64,000 nucleotides of DNA, from contig JAUICM010000003.1 of the NCBI GenBank assembly GCA_030427885.1, forward strand, positions 248,001-312,000, read 5' to 3'. A program made the translations under genes and the position numbers. This DNA comes from Rhodothermia bacterium. Its GTDB lineage: Bacteria; Bacteroidota; Rhodothermia; Balneolales; Balneolaceae. Positions within the stretch are counted from its first letter, which is position 1; every line of letters starts with the position of its first letter. This document shows positions 45,104 to 53,582 of the stretch, piece by piece. The notes under the pieces were generated by a model. It was not told the DNA's origin, searched no databases, and saw only the letters and a program-made list of their open reading frames with translations.

Positions 45104-46465
45104 TCAGGATATTTGATTCAGCATGATCCGCATGGTAGTTCCTTCACCCAATTCTGAGCGCAGTACAAACACCTTACCTTTGTGATAATCTTCAATGATT
45201 CTCTTGGTCAAACTCAGGCCCAGACCCCATCCTCTCTTTTTTGTACTGAAACCTGGTTTAAATACATTCTTTGCATTGCGAGATTCTATTCCCGATCCGG
45301 AATCCTGTATGTCGATCACTATATGCCCATCTTCCTGATGAGATGAAACCGAAATGAACGAATCCCCGGTTTTATCCTTTAGCGCATCCATTGCGTTTTT
45401 TACCAGATTCTCCACTGCCCACTGGAACAGTTCAGGATTCAATTTTACCATCCCTTCCGCCTTAAGTGATTTTCTTACCTCAACACCTTTTCCAAGCCTC
45501 GGTAATCTTTTCTCCATATATCCGACAACCTCTTCCAGAACTGGTTTAACATCCATTTGGTTGAGTTCCGGCTCTGATCCGATCTTACCAAAACGTTCAG
45601 CCACTCCACTTAATCTTTGTACATCATTCTCGATCTCATTGATGATCTTATTGCCTGATTCATCATTTTTATACTCATCCCTGAACAAATGTATCCACCC
45701 AAATAAACTCGAGATCGGGGTTCCCAACTGATGTGCCGCTTCCTTAGCCATACCAACCCAAAGGTTCGATTGTTCGATTCTTGTAATACTTTTGTAAGTG
45801 GTATATCCAATACCCAGTAGTAGTGTTAGAATTGCGATCTGAATGTATGGTACATAGCGCAACAAACTTACCGTAGGGCTTTCTCCATAGTACACATACT
45901 GCACGATTCTGGTTGTCTCGAATTCGATAACGATCTCAATAGGAGGATTTACACTCTTCAGCTCCTCAACCAGTTCTGCTCTTTTAGTCCCGGTGTTAAT
46001 ATCTTCCGGATCAACATTAATGAAACTATATTCTACGGTTACATTTGGGGGAGTTGAATCAGAGGTGTATTCCTGATGTTGCGTGGCAATAGGATTATCA
46101 TTCTCATCTACCAATACAGCCGGACTCCTGAAATTATGATCTTCATCCAGGATCAATTCATCCGTAACAAAATCTCTGGAGTTTTTTAGTGATTCAACTT
46201 CACTGAGCATCGCGATTACACTGTCGCCAACAGTTTCATTTCTTCTGAGAATATCCTGCGCTTCAAGTAATAAAGAAGTCGCCCGTTGATGGCTGGGATC
46301 TGCATTGAACTCAATAGCTTTGGCCCATAATTCCACACTAACCCGCTCCTGTTCAAGTATCTTATTAACGAGATAATTGTTATAGATAAGAGTTCCTGCC
46401 CCTAGCAGAACCAGAAAAAGTACTAGAAAGATCTTGATCCAACCGGATTGTGCAAAGAGATTCAT
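45104..46465 (-). CDS. Membrane-bound sensor histidine kinase
   Basis: A 453-residue kinase with two transmembrane helices (about 10-28 and 205-222) enclosing a periplasmic domain of about 175 residues with no recognised fold. The HisKA H-box is AKEAAHQLGTPISSL with phosphoacceptor His245, followed by HATPase segments WAVENLVKNAMDAL, DSGSGI and GWGLGLSLTKRII. No response regulator is adjacent. A terminator separates it from clpX. Confidence 0.92.
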   Translation of the reverse strand: MNLFAQSGWIKIFLVLFLVLLGAGTLIYNNYLVNKILEQERVSVELWAKAIEFNADPSHQRATSLLLEAQDILRRNETVGDSVIAMLSEVESLKNSRDFVTDELILDEDHNFRSPAVLVDENDNPIATQHQEYTSDSTPPNVTVEYSFINVDPEDINTGTKRAELVEELKSVNPPIEIVIEFETTRIVQYVYYGESPTVSLLRYVPYIQIAILTLLLGIGYTTYKSITRIEQSNLWVGMAKEAAHQLGTPISSLFGWIHLFRDEYKNDESGNKIINEIENDVQRLSGVAERFGKIGSEPELNQMDVKPVLEEVVGYMEKRLPRLGKGVEVRKSLKAEGMVKLNPELFQWAVENLVKNAMDALKDKTGDSFISVSSHQEDGHIVIDIQDSGSGIESRNAKNVFKPGFSTKKRGWGLGLSLTKRIIEDYHKGKVFVLRSELGEGTTMRIMLNQIS

Positions 46466-46523
46466 GGCATTTTATTATTCCGCCTAAATATAGAAATGTG
46501 ATGGCAATCCCCTAAAACAAAAA

Positions 46524-46546
46524 ATCCCGCTCAAACCTGGCGGGAT
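46524..46546 (-). terminator. Terminator after clpX
   Basis: ATCCCGC and GCGGGAT form a 7-bp stem with a 9-nt loop, and the minus strand continues into a T-tract. It lies 9 nt after the clpX stop. Confidence 0.85.
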
Positions 46547-46554
46547 CTCTAAAA

Positions 46555-47808
46555 TTATGCAGAAGCTTTTTGCTTCTCGTACACTGGTGGGGCCTTCTTT
46601 TCAATGGTTTCTTTGGTGATAATACACCGTGCAATGTTCTTCATCGACGGCAGTGTGAACATAATATCCAGCATGGCAGCTTCCATGATCGAACGCAAAC
46701 CACGTGCACCAGTCTTTCGGGCTTTAGATTTTTTTACGATTGCCTTAAGTGCATCTTCTTCAAACTCCAGTTCTACATTCTCCATCTTAAACAGCTTCTT
46801 ATACTGCTTAGTGATCGCATTACGTGGTGTTTGCAGAATGTCGAGCATGGCATCATCAGAAAGCTCATGTAGTCCACAAATAACCGGTAGTCGACCGATC
46901 AATTCGGGAATCAAACCAAAATGCTGAAGATCTTCAGGTTCAACATGAGTAAATATTTCCGGATCTTCTTTATCAAACTTAACCTGATCCTGGGTATGAA
47001 AACCCATCGCGCTGGTAGAAAGCCTTCTGGAAATGATCTGCTCGAGACCGGCAAATGCTCCTCCACAAATGAACAGGATATTTGAAGTATCAAGTTGAAT
47101 AAAACTTTGCTCAGGATGCTTTCTTCCTCCTTTTGGTGGAATATTAGCTACTGTACCTTCCAGAATCTTCAGCAGGGCCTGCTGAACGCCTTCACCGCTC
47201 ACATCACGGGTAATAGAGGGGTTGTCACTCTTGCGGGCAACTTTATCCACCTCATCAATATACACAATCCCTCTTTTAGCCCGCTCTACATCATAATCGG
47301 CCGCCTGAAGAAGGTTACTCAAAATACTTTCAACATCTTCGCCTACGTAACCAGCTTCAGTAAGTACGGTGGCATCGGCAATGGTAAATGGAACATCAAT
47401 AACTTTAGCAAGCGTACGAGCTAGCAGGGTTTTACCACTACCTGTTGGCCCCAATAGTGCGATATTGCTCTTTTCGATCATGGTATCATCGATCTCGAGA
47501 CTTTCGCTGCTGATTCTTTTGTAGTGATTATAAACAGCTACGGAAAGGGTTTTTTTCGCCAGCTCCTGCCCGATCACATATTCATCTAGCTTGGCTTTTA
47601 TCTCAACCGGTTTCAGGAGTGGCTTGTAGCTTTTTTCGCGTCTTCGGGCCAGAGAAGCCAGATCGCTCTTGATTATGCTTGAAGCATCTTCAACACAACG
47701 ATCACATACATAAACACCCGGGCCAGCAACCATGCTGTTTACTTCCAGGCTTGAACGTCCGCAAAACGAACAATTTACGATATCGTTACTTTTTTCGTTG
47801 TTGCTCAT
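46555..47808 (-). CDS. clpX: ATP-dependent unfoldase ClpX
   Basis: A 417-residue AAA+ unfoldase for ClpP. The N-terminal zinc-binding domain has CSFCGRSS and VCDRCVE; Walker A is [13 protein letters not shown]; Walker B is VYIDEVDK. The sensor 2 and ClpX-specific GYVGEDVE and [10 protein letters not shown] loops are present. It follows clpP by 25 nt. Confidence 0.97.
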   Translation of the reverse strand: MSNNEKSNDIVNCSFCGRSSLEVNSMVAGPGVYVCDRCVEDASSIIKSDLASLARRREKSYKPLLKPVEIKAKLDEYVIGQELAKKTLSVAVYNHYKRISSESLEIDDTMIEKSNIALLGPTGSGKTLLARTLAKVIDVPFTIADATVLTEAGYVGEDVESILSNLLQAADYDVERAKRGIVYIDEVDKVARKSDNPSITRDVSGEGVQQALLKILEGTVANIPPKGGRKHPEQSFIQLDTSNILFICGGAFAGLEQIISRRLSTSAMGFHTQDQVKFDKEDPEIFTHVEPEDLQHFGLIPELIGRLPVICGLHELSDDAMLDILQTPRNAITKQYKKLFKMENVELEFEEDALKAIVKKSKARKTGARGLRSIMEAAMLDIMFTLPSMKNIARCIITKETIEKKAPPVYEKQKASA

Positions 47809-47833
47809 ACCTCAAAAATAATAAAAAATAAGC

Positions 47834-48484
47834 TTATTTAGCAGCTTCAGCGCGTGCGATCACATTATCAACCAAACCGTACTTTTTAGCCTCATCAGCT
47901 GACATCCAGTTATTACGGTCAGAGTCAGTTAAAATATCATCAAGAGATTTGCCACTATGATCAGCAATGATCTGGCTTAATTCCTTTTTAATGCGAAGGA
48001 TTTCTCTAGCCTCGATCTCAATATCACTGGCCTGACCCTGAACACCACCAAGTGGCTGATGGATCATGACACGCGCGTGTGGCAGGCAGCTTCTTTTACC
48101 TGCAGTACCTGCTGTAAGAAGTACAGCTCCCATACTTGCAGCCATACCCATACAAGTGGTAGCAACATCACATTTAATGTGCTGCATCGTATCATAGATC
48201 GCAAGACCGGATGATACCACACCTCCAGGGCTATTGATATACAAATTGATATCCTTTTCAGGGTCTTCTGATTCAAGAAATAGTAACTGAGCTACAATTG
48301 AGCTGGCAACCACATCATTGATCGGACTACCCAGAATGATGATGCGATCTTTTAAAAGACGAGAATAAATATCGTAGGCTCTCTCTCCACGGCTGGTGGT
48401 TTCGATCACCATAGGGATCAGGTTACTCTCGATCTCAGATCTGGAGTCAAAAACGGGTTGTTCGAAAATGGGTTGCTTAATCAT
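47834..48484 (-). CDS. clpP: ClpP protease proteolytic subunit
   Basis: A 216-residue serine protease. The catalytic Ser is 117 in MGMAASMGA, His142 in MIHQPLGG, and Asp189 in the TDSDRNNW segment. The [14 protein letters not shown] and [13 protein letters not shown] signatures are typical. It is followed by clpX and preceded by tig (15 nt), a conserved order. Confidence 0.97.
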   Translation of the reverse strand: MIKQPIFEQPVFDSRSEIESNLIPMVIETTSRGERAYDIYSRLLKDRIIILGSPINDVVASSIVAQLLFLESEDPEKDINLYINSPGGVVSSGLAIYDTMQHIKCDVATTCMGMAASMGAVLLTAGTAGKRSCLPHARVMIHQPLGGVQGQASDIEIEAREILRIKKELSQIIADHSGKSLDDILTDSDRNNWMSADEAKKYGLVDNVIARAEAAK

Positions 48485-48499
48485 AGCTGTAAGAATGAA

Positions 48500-49777
48500 T
48501 TATTTCTTTTTCTTCTCTTTCTTTTCCTGATACTTGCGATAGGCGTCTTTATCCAGCTCTGTGATCTTTACCTCATCCTGCAGCTTGTCTAAAACCTTAT
48601 TCTCCCTGATACTACTTCTGAGAGATTCAAGCATGTTAGGATTTTGAGCGTAATAACCTTTAAGCTGATCTACCGTTGCACCATAACGCGCAGCTTCGAT
48701 GGAAATGAACTCGTCGATATCTTCGGGTTTTATTTCGATATCTTCAAATGTTTCTTGTAGTTTTTGGCTAATAAAATACCACATAGCTTCACGCTTAGCC
48801 TGGTCGGTCATTTCAGCTTTGTAACTGTCTTCATCAAAGTTTTCAGGCAGGTTTCCACCATACTGCTGCTTCAACTGATTTACATACGAGCTTTTGACCT
48901 GCTCAACAAAGGCATCAGGTACTTCAAAACTGTGTGCATCAACTAACGCACTTACCACTTCATTATTGAACATGTCGTCTGCAGTCTGATCATAATACTG
49001 CTGCATCCTGCTTTTGATGAAGCTCTTGAACTCATCTTCGTTAGACGCTTCTCCATTACTGTTCTTTTTGATGAACTCTTCGTCCAGCTTTACCTTCAAA
49101 GGTTTCTGAACCTTTTTAAGGGTGATCTTCAGCTCATCCTCATGATCTCCATGAGGGATACTCATCTCAACAACATCACCGGCTTTCTTGCCTTTCAGTG
49201 CCTTCAGAAAATCTTTGGTTCCTTCATCTCTCAGATCCAGCGTCTGATCTTCATCAACATCACCATGATTCAATGACTCAACATCAACGATCACACGGTG
49301 GTCTTTAGTAACTTTGGCATCAACGTCTTCCCAGTTACTCTGACGCTCGAGTGTCCTCTCAATCTCTTCCTGAACCTCTTTGTCATCAACATCGTGAACC
49401 ATTTTGTTCACCTTGATCTTTTTGAGATCTGCCAACTCAACTTCAGGTTTCGCCCCGATCTTGAACACAACTTCAAGTTCATCGTTTTCCCACTGGAAAT
49501 CAATCATCTGAGTTTCACCAACAGGATTGTGTTCCTCAACTATGTCTTTTTCGAACACTTCCTGGATGTATTTGTTGATCTCTTCGATCTCGATATCGTT
49601 ACCAAACCTTTTCTTAACCATCGACATAGGCACTTTGCCTGGTCTGAAACCCGGAAGATTAATTCTACCCTGATAGTTTTTCAGGGCTTTATCGAATTTA
49701 GGTTGTAGTTCTTCCCGATTTGCTTTTAGTGTTACTTCTTTGTCTACAGAAGTAATCTCTTTTACAGAAATATTCAC
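48500..49777 (-). CDS. tig: Trigger factor chaperone
   Basis: A 425-residue ribosome-associated chaperone. The N-terminal ribosome-binding domain has INLPGFRPGKVPMSMVKKRFG (signature GFRPGK), followed by a middle region (about 145-240) where an FKBP-type isomerase would lie but is diverged, and a C-terminal helical domain (about 240-415). The tail ends in a Lys/Glu-rich stretch. Order tig-clpP-clpX is the usual one. Confidence 0.94.
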   Translation of the reverse strand: MNISVKEITSVDKEVTLKANREELQPKFDKALKNYQGRINLPGFRPGKVPMSMVKKRFGNDIEIEEINKYIQEVFEKDIVEEHNPVGETQMIDFQWENDELEVVFKIGAKPEVELADLKKIKVNKMVHDVDDKEVQEEIERTLERQSNWEDVDAKVTKDHRVIVDVESLNHGDVDEDQTLDLRDEGTKDFLKALKGKKAGDVVEMSIPHGDHEDELKITLKKVQKPLKVKLDEEFIKKNSNGEASNEDEFKSFIKSRMQQYYDQTADDMFNNEVVSALVDAHSFEVPDAFVEQVKSSYVNQLKQQYGGNLPENFDEDSYKAEMTDQAKREAMWYFISQKLQETFEDIEIKPEDIDEFISIEAARYGATVDQLKGYYAQNPNMLESLRSSIRENKVLDKLQDEVKITELDKDAYRKYQEKKEKKKK

Positions 49778-49840
49778 GAATGCTCCGCTTTTTTTGTGGA
49801 TTCAGTCAATAAAATAAACAGGATAAAATGGGTAGGAAAG

Positions 49841-49924
49841 TACGAGAGGGGGGACTCGAACCCCCACATCGGTTAAGATACTAGATCCTAAATCTAGCGC
49901 GTCTACCAATTCCGCCACTCTCGC
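49841..49924 (-). tRNA. tRNA-Leu (anticodon TAG)
   Basis: An 84-nt class II tRNA. The acceptor GCGAGAG/CTCTCGT carries a G.U first pair, the D arm has GGCGGAATTGGTAGACGC, and the anticodon loop TTTAGGA reads TAG. An extended variable arm TATCTTAACCGATG and T arm GGGGGTTCGAGTCCCCC are present. The CCA end is not encoded. Confidence 0.95.
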
Positions 49925-50047
49925 AAAATTCAGAGCTTGCAAAGATAGGGGGATTTGCTTTTAAAATCCACCTTGTAACCCCAAAAAAATCCACTCCGAT
50001 CTTTAAACTCTATTTGGCATTTCCTTTCTGTTTTTGAATTTTAAGGC

Positions 50048-50383
50048 ATGTACAACAACCTGCGACTCATATATATAACCACATCCAATATTGATCAGGC
50101 TAAAAGCATTGGAAAGGACTTGGTTGAGAACCGGCTGGCTGCCTGTGTAAATATCATAGAGGGGATGCACTCTATCTATCGCTGGAAAGATGAACTATTG
50201 GAAGAATCGGAATGTGTAGTTATTGCAAAAACTCACTATTCCAAGGTTAAGAAACTTACTAAACGGGTTAAAAAGCTTCATACCTATGACTGTCCTTGTG
50301 TGATCTCGCTAACTATAACAGAGGACGAAGGGAATGAGGATTATCTGAACTGGCTGCTTGACGAATCTAAGGATATGAACTAG
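50048..50383 (+). CDS. cutA: CutA divalent-cation tolerance protein
   Basis: A 111-residue small trimeric protein of the CutA family. Signature segments are LVENRLAACVNIIEGMHSIYRWKDELLEESECVVIAKTH and VKKLHTYDCPCVISL, close to the family consensus. Its function in metal tolerance is not firmly established. It overlaps the convergent cysH gene by 4 nt. Confidence 0.95.
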   Translation: MYNNLRLIYITTSNIDQAKSIGKDLVENRLAACVNIIEGMHSIYRWKDELLEESECVVIAKTHYSKVKKLTKRVKKLHTYDCPCVISLTITEDEGNEDYLNWLLDESKDMN

Positions 50384-51054
50384 GTGTGAAGCCCGCATTC
50401 TGATTTATCGGTTCCGCTCCACCTTCCATCTCGATGATCTCCTTTCTTTGTACAATGAGTACAGCCCACTGATGCAAAGCCTAAACCTTCCAATGGGTGT
50501 CTAGGCAAAGCATAGAATTCCATGTACTCATTTACCTGACTTTCAGTCCAGTCTATGATCGGGTAAAACCGGTATACACCTTTTCGCTTTTGAAGAATAT
50601 CCAGCCCGGTCCTGAAACTATTCTGATACCCGATCAAACCAGATACCCACACTTCATGATCCCCTAAAATACGTTCTACAGGTTGAATCTTATTATAATT
50701 GCAGCACAGATCCGGATCTGTTTTCCATAATTCGGAATGCCGGCTTTTCTGATTCAATTCGAATTCAGCTTTATGAGTAATTATGTTTAAGCCAAACCTT
50801 CGTATAAGCTCTTCTTTGTAAACATGAGTTTCAGGAAACAGGAACCCTGTATCTACGAAATGGATTGGGAAATTGGGCTTGATCCTGCTGATCATATGCA
50901 AAAGCACTACCGAAGTAGTTCCAAATGAAGTGGTGATCAGAACTTTTGACTTATACTTATTCAGGATATGAGCGATCCTCGCATCGATATGCGCTGACGA
51001 CAGAGACTCGTTGATCTTTTGCATTTTTACTGCTTCCATGCCACTAAACTGCAT
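50380..51054 (-). CDS. cysH: Assimilatory APS/PAPS reductase (CysH, Fe-S type)
   Basis: A 224-residue sulfate-assimilation reductase. The PP-loop is TSFGTTSVVLLHM; the iron-sulfur cysteines are the CC pair in DLCCNYNK and the CTHC pair, and the C-terminal catalytic motif is ECGLH. The double-Cys pairs indicate the [4Fe-4S] APS-reducing type. The start ATG 51054 is preceded by AGGA inside a hairpin. The gene is alone, with no cysDNC or cysJI nearby. Confidence 0.93.
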   Translation of the reverse strand: MQFSGMEAVKMQKINESLSSAHIDARIAHILNKYKSKVLITTSFGTTSVVLLHMISRIKPNFPIHFVDTGFLFPETHVYKEELIRRFGLNIITHKAEFELNQKSRHSELWKTDPDLCCNYNKIQPVERILGDHEVWVSGLIGYQNSFRTGLDILQKRKGVYRFYPIIDWTESQVNEYMEFYALPRHPLEGLGFASVGCTHCTKKGDHRDGRWSGTDKSECGLHT

Positions 51055-51058
51055 GATT

Positions 51059-51079
51059 TGTCCTGTTAAGTCAAGGACA
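51059..51079 (-). promoter_or_regulatory. Hairpin sequestering the cysH ribosome-binding site
   Basis: TGTCCT and AGGACA form a perfect 6-bp stem with a 9-nt loop, placed 4 nt before the cysH ATG. The 3' arm holds the only Shine-Dalgarno-like AGGA, so translation should depend on opening this stem. Confidence 0.55.
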
Positions 51080-51161
51080 GCATAGACTTAGGGACGTACT
51101 TATGTAACCGCTTTTCTGAGCAATAACATGGTTTTCATGGTTTAGAAAATCAGACAAGATT

Positions 51162-51177
51162 GAGAATTAACATTCTC
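51162..51177 (-). other. Leader stem-loop in cysH 5' region
   Basis: GAGAAT and ATTCTC form a perfect 6-bp stem with a 4-nt loop in the leader. A second short inverted repeat around CATG (about 51128-51140) lies between this and the gene. Both add to the structured look of the leader. Confidence 0.45.
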
Positions 51178-51206
51178 TTTACCCAGATCAGCGCGCAAAA
51201 ATATAT

Positions 51207-51241
51207 AAAAAAAAGCCTGCCCCCTTATTCGGGAGGCAGGC
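51207..51241 (-). terminator. Rho-independent terminator in the cysH leader
   Basis: A 10-bp G/C-rich stem (GCCTGCCTCCC paired with GGGGGCAGGC, one bulged base) with a 6-nt loop is followed on the minus strand by eight T residues. No minus-strand gene lies upstream for over 2 kb, so it must end a leader or small RNA transcript reading toward cysH. Confidence 0.8.
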
Positions 51242-51242
51242 C

Positions 51243-51746
51243 TGTATGTATTAACCTTATGCAGATATATAGGTTCTTTTAAATTTCTTTCTATGCAATA
51301 AGGCTAATTATTCTTCCCATTGTGGCTTTCCTCACCCATTAATATATAAAACAGTGAAATTATTGAAAAAAAATTGAGCAAAATAATTCAAGAATTTGAA
51401 CTAATTATTCCCCTAATCCAATAAATCATACTCATTATTTCAAAATTTTGGCTAATTATAATATTATTAATATTAGCTTTAACAAACATACTCCTTATGA
51501 TTTTTTTTGCTCAAATAATGGGCTCTTTTAACAAAACATGAAGCAAAAAATAAACTCCTTGAGTTCAAAATTTTATAAATTTTCTCGATTATGTCTGTTA
51601 TATTTTTGATATGTGAAAGCCCTTTCATATAATCGAATCTAAAATAAATGTATTCATAACACTTATAGTTAATTTAGCTTCCTTTAATTTTAATCGATGG
51701 CGCTTTGATGCTATAGGTAAATATTCAAATCAATTAAACTATAAAA
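51243..51746. other. AT-rich 504-nt intergenic region
   Basis: No credible ORF is present. The region holds the minus-strand promoter candidate described separately, a pair of inverted TTGAGCAA/TTGCTCAA sites (51374-51381 and 51507-51514), and a direct repeat GGCTAATTAT at 51302 and about 51450. It must also contain the promoter of the symporter gene at 51747, but I found no convincing pair of boxes for it. Confidence 0.5.
51483..51515 (-). promoter_or_regulatory. Bacteroidota-type promoter reading toward cysH
   Basis: On the minus strand TTTG is followed after 21 nt by TATGTTTG, matching the -33 TTG / -7 TAnnTTTG consensus known for Bacteroidota with its 17-23 nt spacing. Transcription would begin near 51475 and enter the leader terminator after about 230 nt. 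Confidence 0.5.
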
Positions 51747-53498
51747 ATGGGAACCTTAGCAACTTTAGACTGGATAGTAATTTTTGGTTACTTCCTAATC
51801 ATAGCCGGCCTTGCCTGGTGGGTCATAAAACAAAAAACTGATACAGCAGCAGATTATTTCCTTGCCGGACGGCATCTTGGCTGGATGATTGTTGGTACTT
51901 CTATCTTTGCCTCAAATATTGGATCAGAACACCTTGTTGGCCTGGCAGGGTCGGGTGCCACTGATGGTGTTGCCATGGCACATTATGAACTCCACGCCTG
52001 GTGTTTATTAGTATTAGGCTGGATCATGCTCCCTTTTTATATCCGCTCTAAAGTATTCACCATGCCTGAATTTCTTGAAAAGCGATTCTCACCATTGGCA
52101 AGAACTTTATTATCCGGGATCTCACTCGTCGCTTACGTTCTCACTAAGATTGCAGTTGGTATCTTTGCAGGCGGTATCGTATTCAGCGTTTTGCTACCTG
52201 ATGTTCACTTCCTGGGACTTAATAGCTTCTGGATCGGTTCAATACTAGTAATTTTATTTACCGGATTGTACACCATACTTGGGGGACTACGGGCCGTGGC
52301 CTATACCGAGGCGATCCAAACTTTGGTACTTGTTTTTGGGTCATTCCTGGTTCTGTATTTCGGCTTGAAAGCTATTGGTGGCTGGGATAATCTTTATGAT
52401 GTCGCTGGTGCTGAAATGTTCAACCTTTGGAAGCCGATGGTTCCCGATGGATTCGAGTCAACCTGGGCACCTGTCCTCGAGGAAGGAAGAATGGCCTGGT
52501 ACTTCAACACTAATTATCCATGGTTTGCAGTACTCTTTGCGGCACCTATTGTAGGACTATGGTACTGGACTACAGATCAATATATTGTTCAAAGAGCGTT
52601 GGGTGCGCCTGATGAGGCTGAAGGTCGCCGTGGTACCATTGCAGCAGCATTCCTTAAGATACTTCCTGTTTTCATTTTCATCATCCCTGGTATTATTGCT
52701 TTTGCACTAGCTAAATCCGGACAGATGGATGTTCTTCGTCAGCAACTTATTGATGATCAGGGAATGGTCATCAACCAGAATGCCCAGGCTGCCTTCCCGC
52801 TTTTGGTAGCACATATTCTTCCGGTTGGAGTCCGGGGAATCGTAGTTGCAGGATTACTGGCGGCTCTGATGAGTTCCCTTGCAGGTGTTTTTAATGCTTC
52901 CTCAACCCTGTTCACCATGGACTTTTATAAGAAATACCGACCTGACGCTCCGGAAGAACGTCTGGTATGGATGGGACGGATTGCTACTGTGATCATGGTT
53001 CTTATCGGATTGCTTTGGATACCTGTTATTCAGGGAAGTCGTGGCTTGTACGATTATTTGCAGGGGGTGCAGTCCTATGTGGCACCTCCTATCTTTGTGG
53101 TATTCTTCCTTGGAGTATTTAATAAACGCATGACCAAAGAAGGAGCTCTCTGGGCGCTCTGCGTTGGTTTTGCGCTAGGTATTTTCCGTTTAGCAATTGA
53201 TACTCCTGTTACCCTGATGGAAGGTTTCACTTATGAAACAGGATCTTTCCTTTGGATCGTCAACAATATGTTCTTCCAGTACTACAGTATGATCATTACT
53301 GCTGTTTGTATAGCTGTTATGTTTATTGTGAGCTACATGAATGAGCCTCCATCTTATGAGAAGATCTCCGGACTTACTTATGGAACTCTTACGGAAGAAG
53401 ATAAACGCTTATCCAGGGAAAGTCGCAACACATTGGACATTGTGCTTTCAGTATTACTGATTGTTGTTATAGGATTTATTTACATCTACTTCTCCTAG
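51747..53498 (+). CDS. Sodium:solute symporter (SSS family, SGLT-like)
   Basis: A 583-residue inner-membrane transporter with about 14 transmembrane helices. It resembles the Vibrio SGLT group: FLAGRHLGWMIVGTSIFASNIGSEHLVGLAGSG, a TM2-3 region with SKVFTMPEFLEKRFSP, and WYWTTDQYIVQRALGA. Sugars are the likely substrates. It is divergently placed from cysH with a long AT-rich upstream region, and is followed by a strong terminator. Confidence 0.88.
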   Translation: MGTLATLDWIVIFGYFLIIAGLAWWVIKQKTDTAADYFLAGRHLGWMIVGTSIFASNIGSEHLVGLAGSGATDGVAMAHYELHAWCLLVLGWIMLPFYIRSKVFTMPEFLEKRFSPLARTLLSGISLVAYVLTKIAVGIFAGGIVFSVLLPDVHFLGLNSFWIGSILVILFTGLYTILGGLRAVAYTEAIQTLVLVFGSFLVLYFGLKAIGGWDNLYDVAGAEMFNLWKPMVPDGFESTWAPVLEEGRMAWYFNTNYPWFAVLFAAPIVGLWYWTTDQYIVQRALGAPDEAEGRRGTIAAAFLKILPVFIFIIPGIIAFALAKSGQMDVLRQQLIDDQGMVINQNAQAAFPLLVAHILPVGVRGIVVAGLLAALMSSLAGVFNASSTLFTMDFYKKYRPDAPEERLVWMGRIATVIMVLIGLLWIPVIQGSRGLYDYLQGVQSYVAPPIFVVFFLGVFNKRMTKEGALWALCVGFALGIFRLAIDTPVTLMEGFTYETGSFLWIVNNMFFQYYSMIITAVCIAVMFIVSYMNEPPSYEKISGLTYGTLTEEDKRLSRESRNTLDIVLSVLLIVVIGFIYIYFS

Positions 53499-53524
53499 AC
53501 AATTACCGAACTTACTAAACCAAA

Positions 53525-53560
53525 AAAGGCTCATGTGAATATTCGCATGAGCCTTTTTTT
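53525..53560 (+). terminator. Terminator after the SSS symporter gene
   Basis: AAAGGCTCATG and CATGAGCCTTT form an 11-bp stem with a 10-nt loop, followed by seven T residues. With A-runs on the other side it may act on both strands. Confidence 0.92.
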
Positions 53561-53582
53561 ATTTCTTAATTACAACCTGTTT

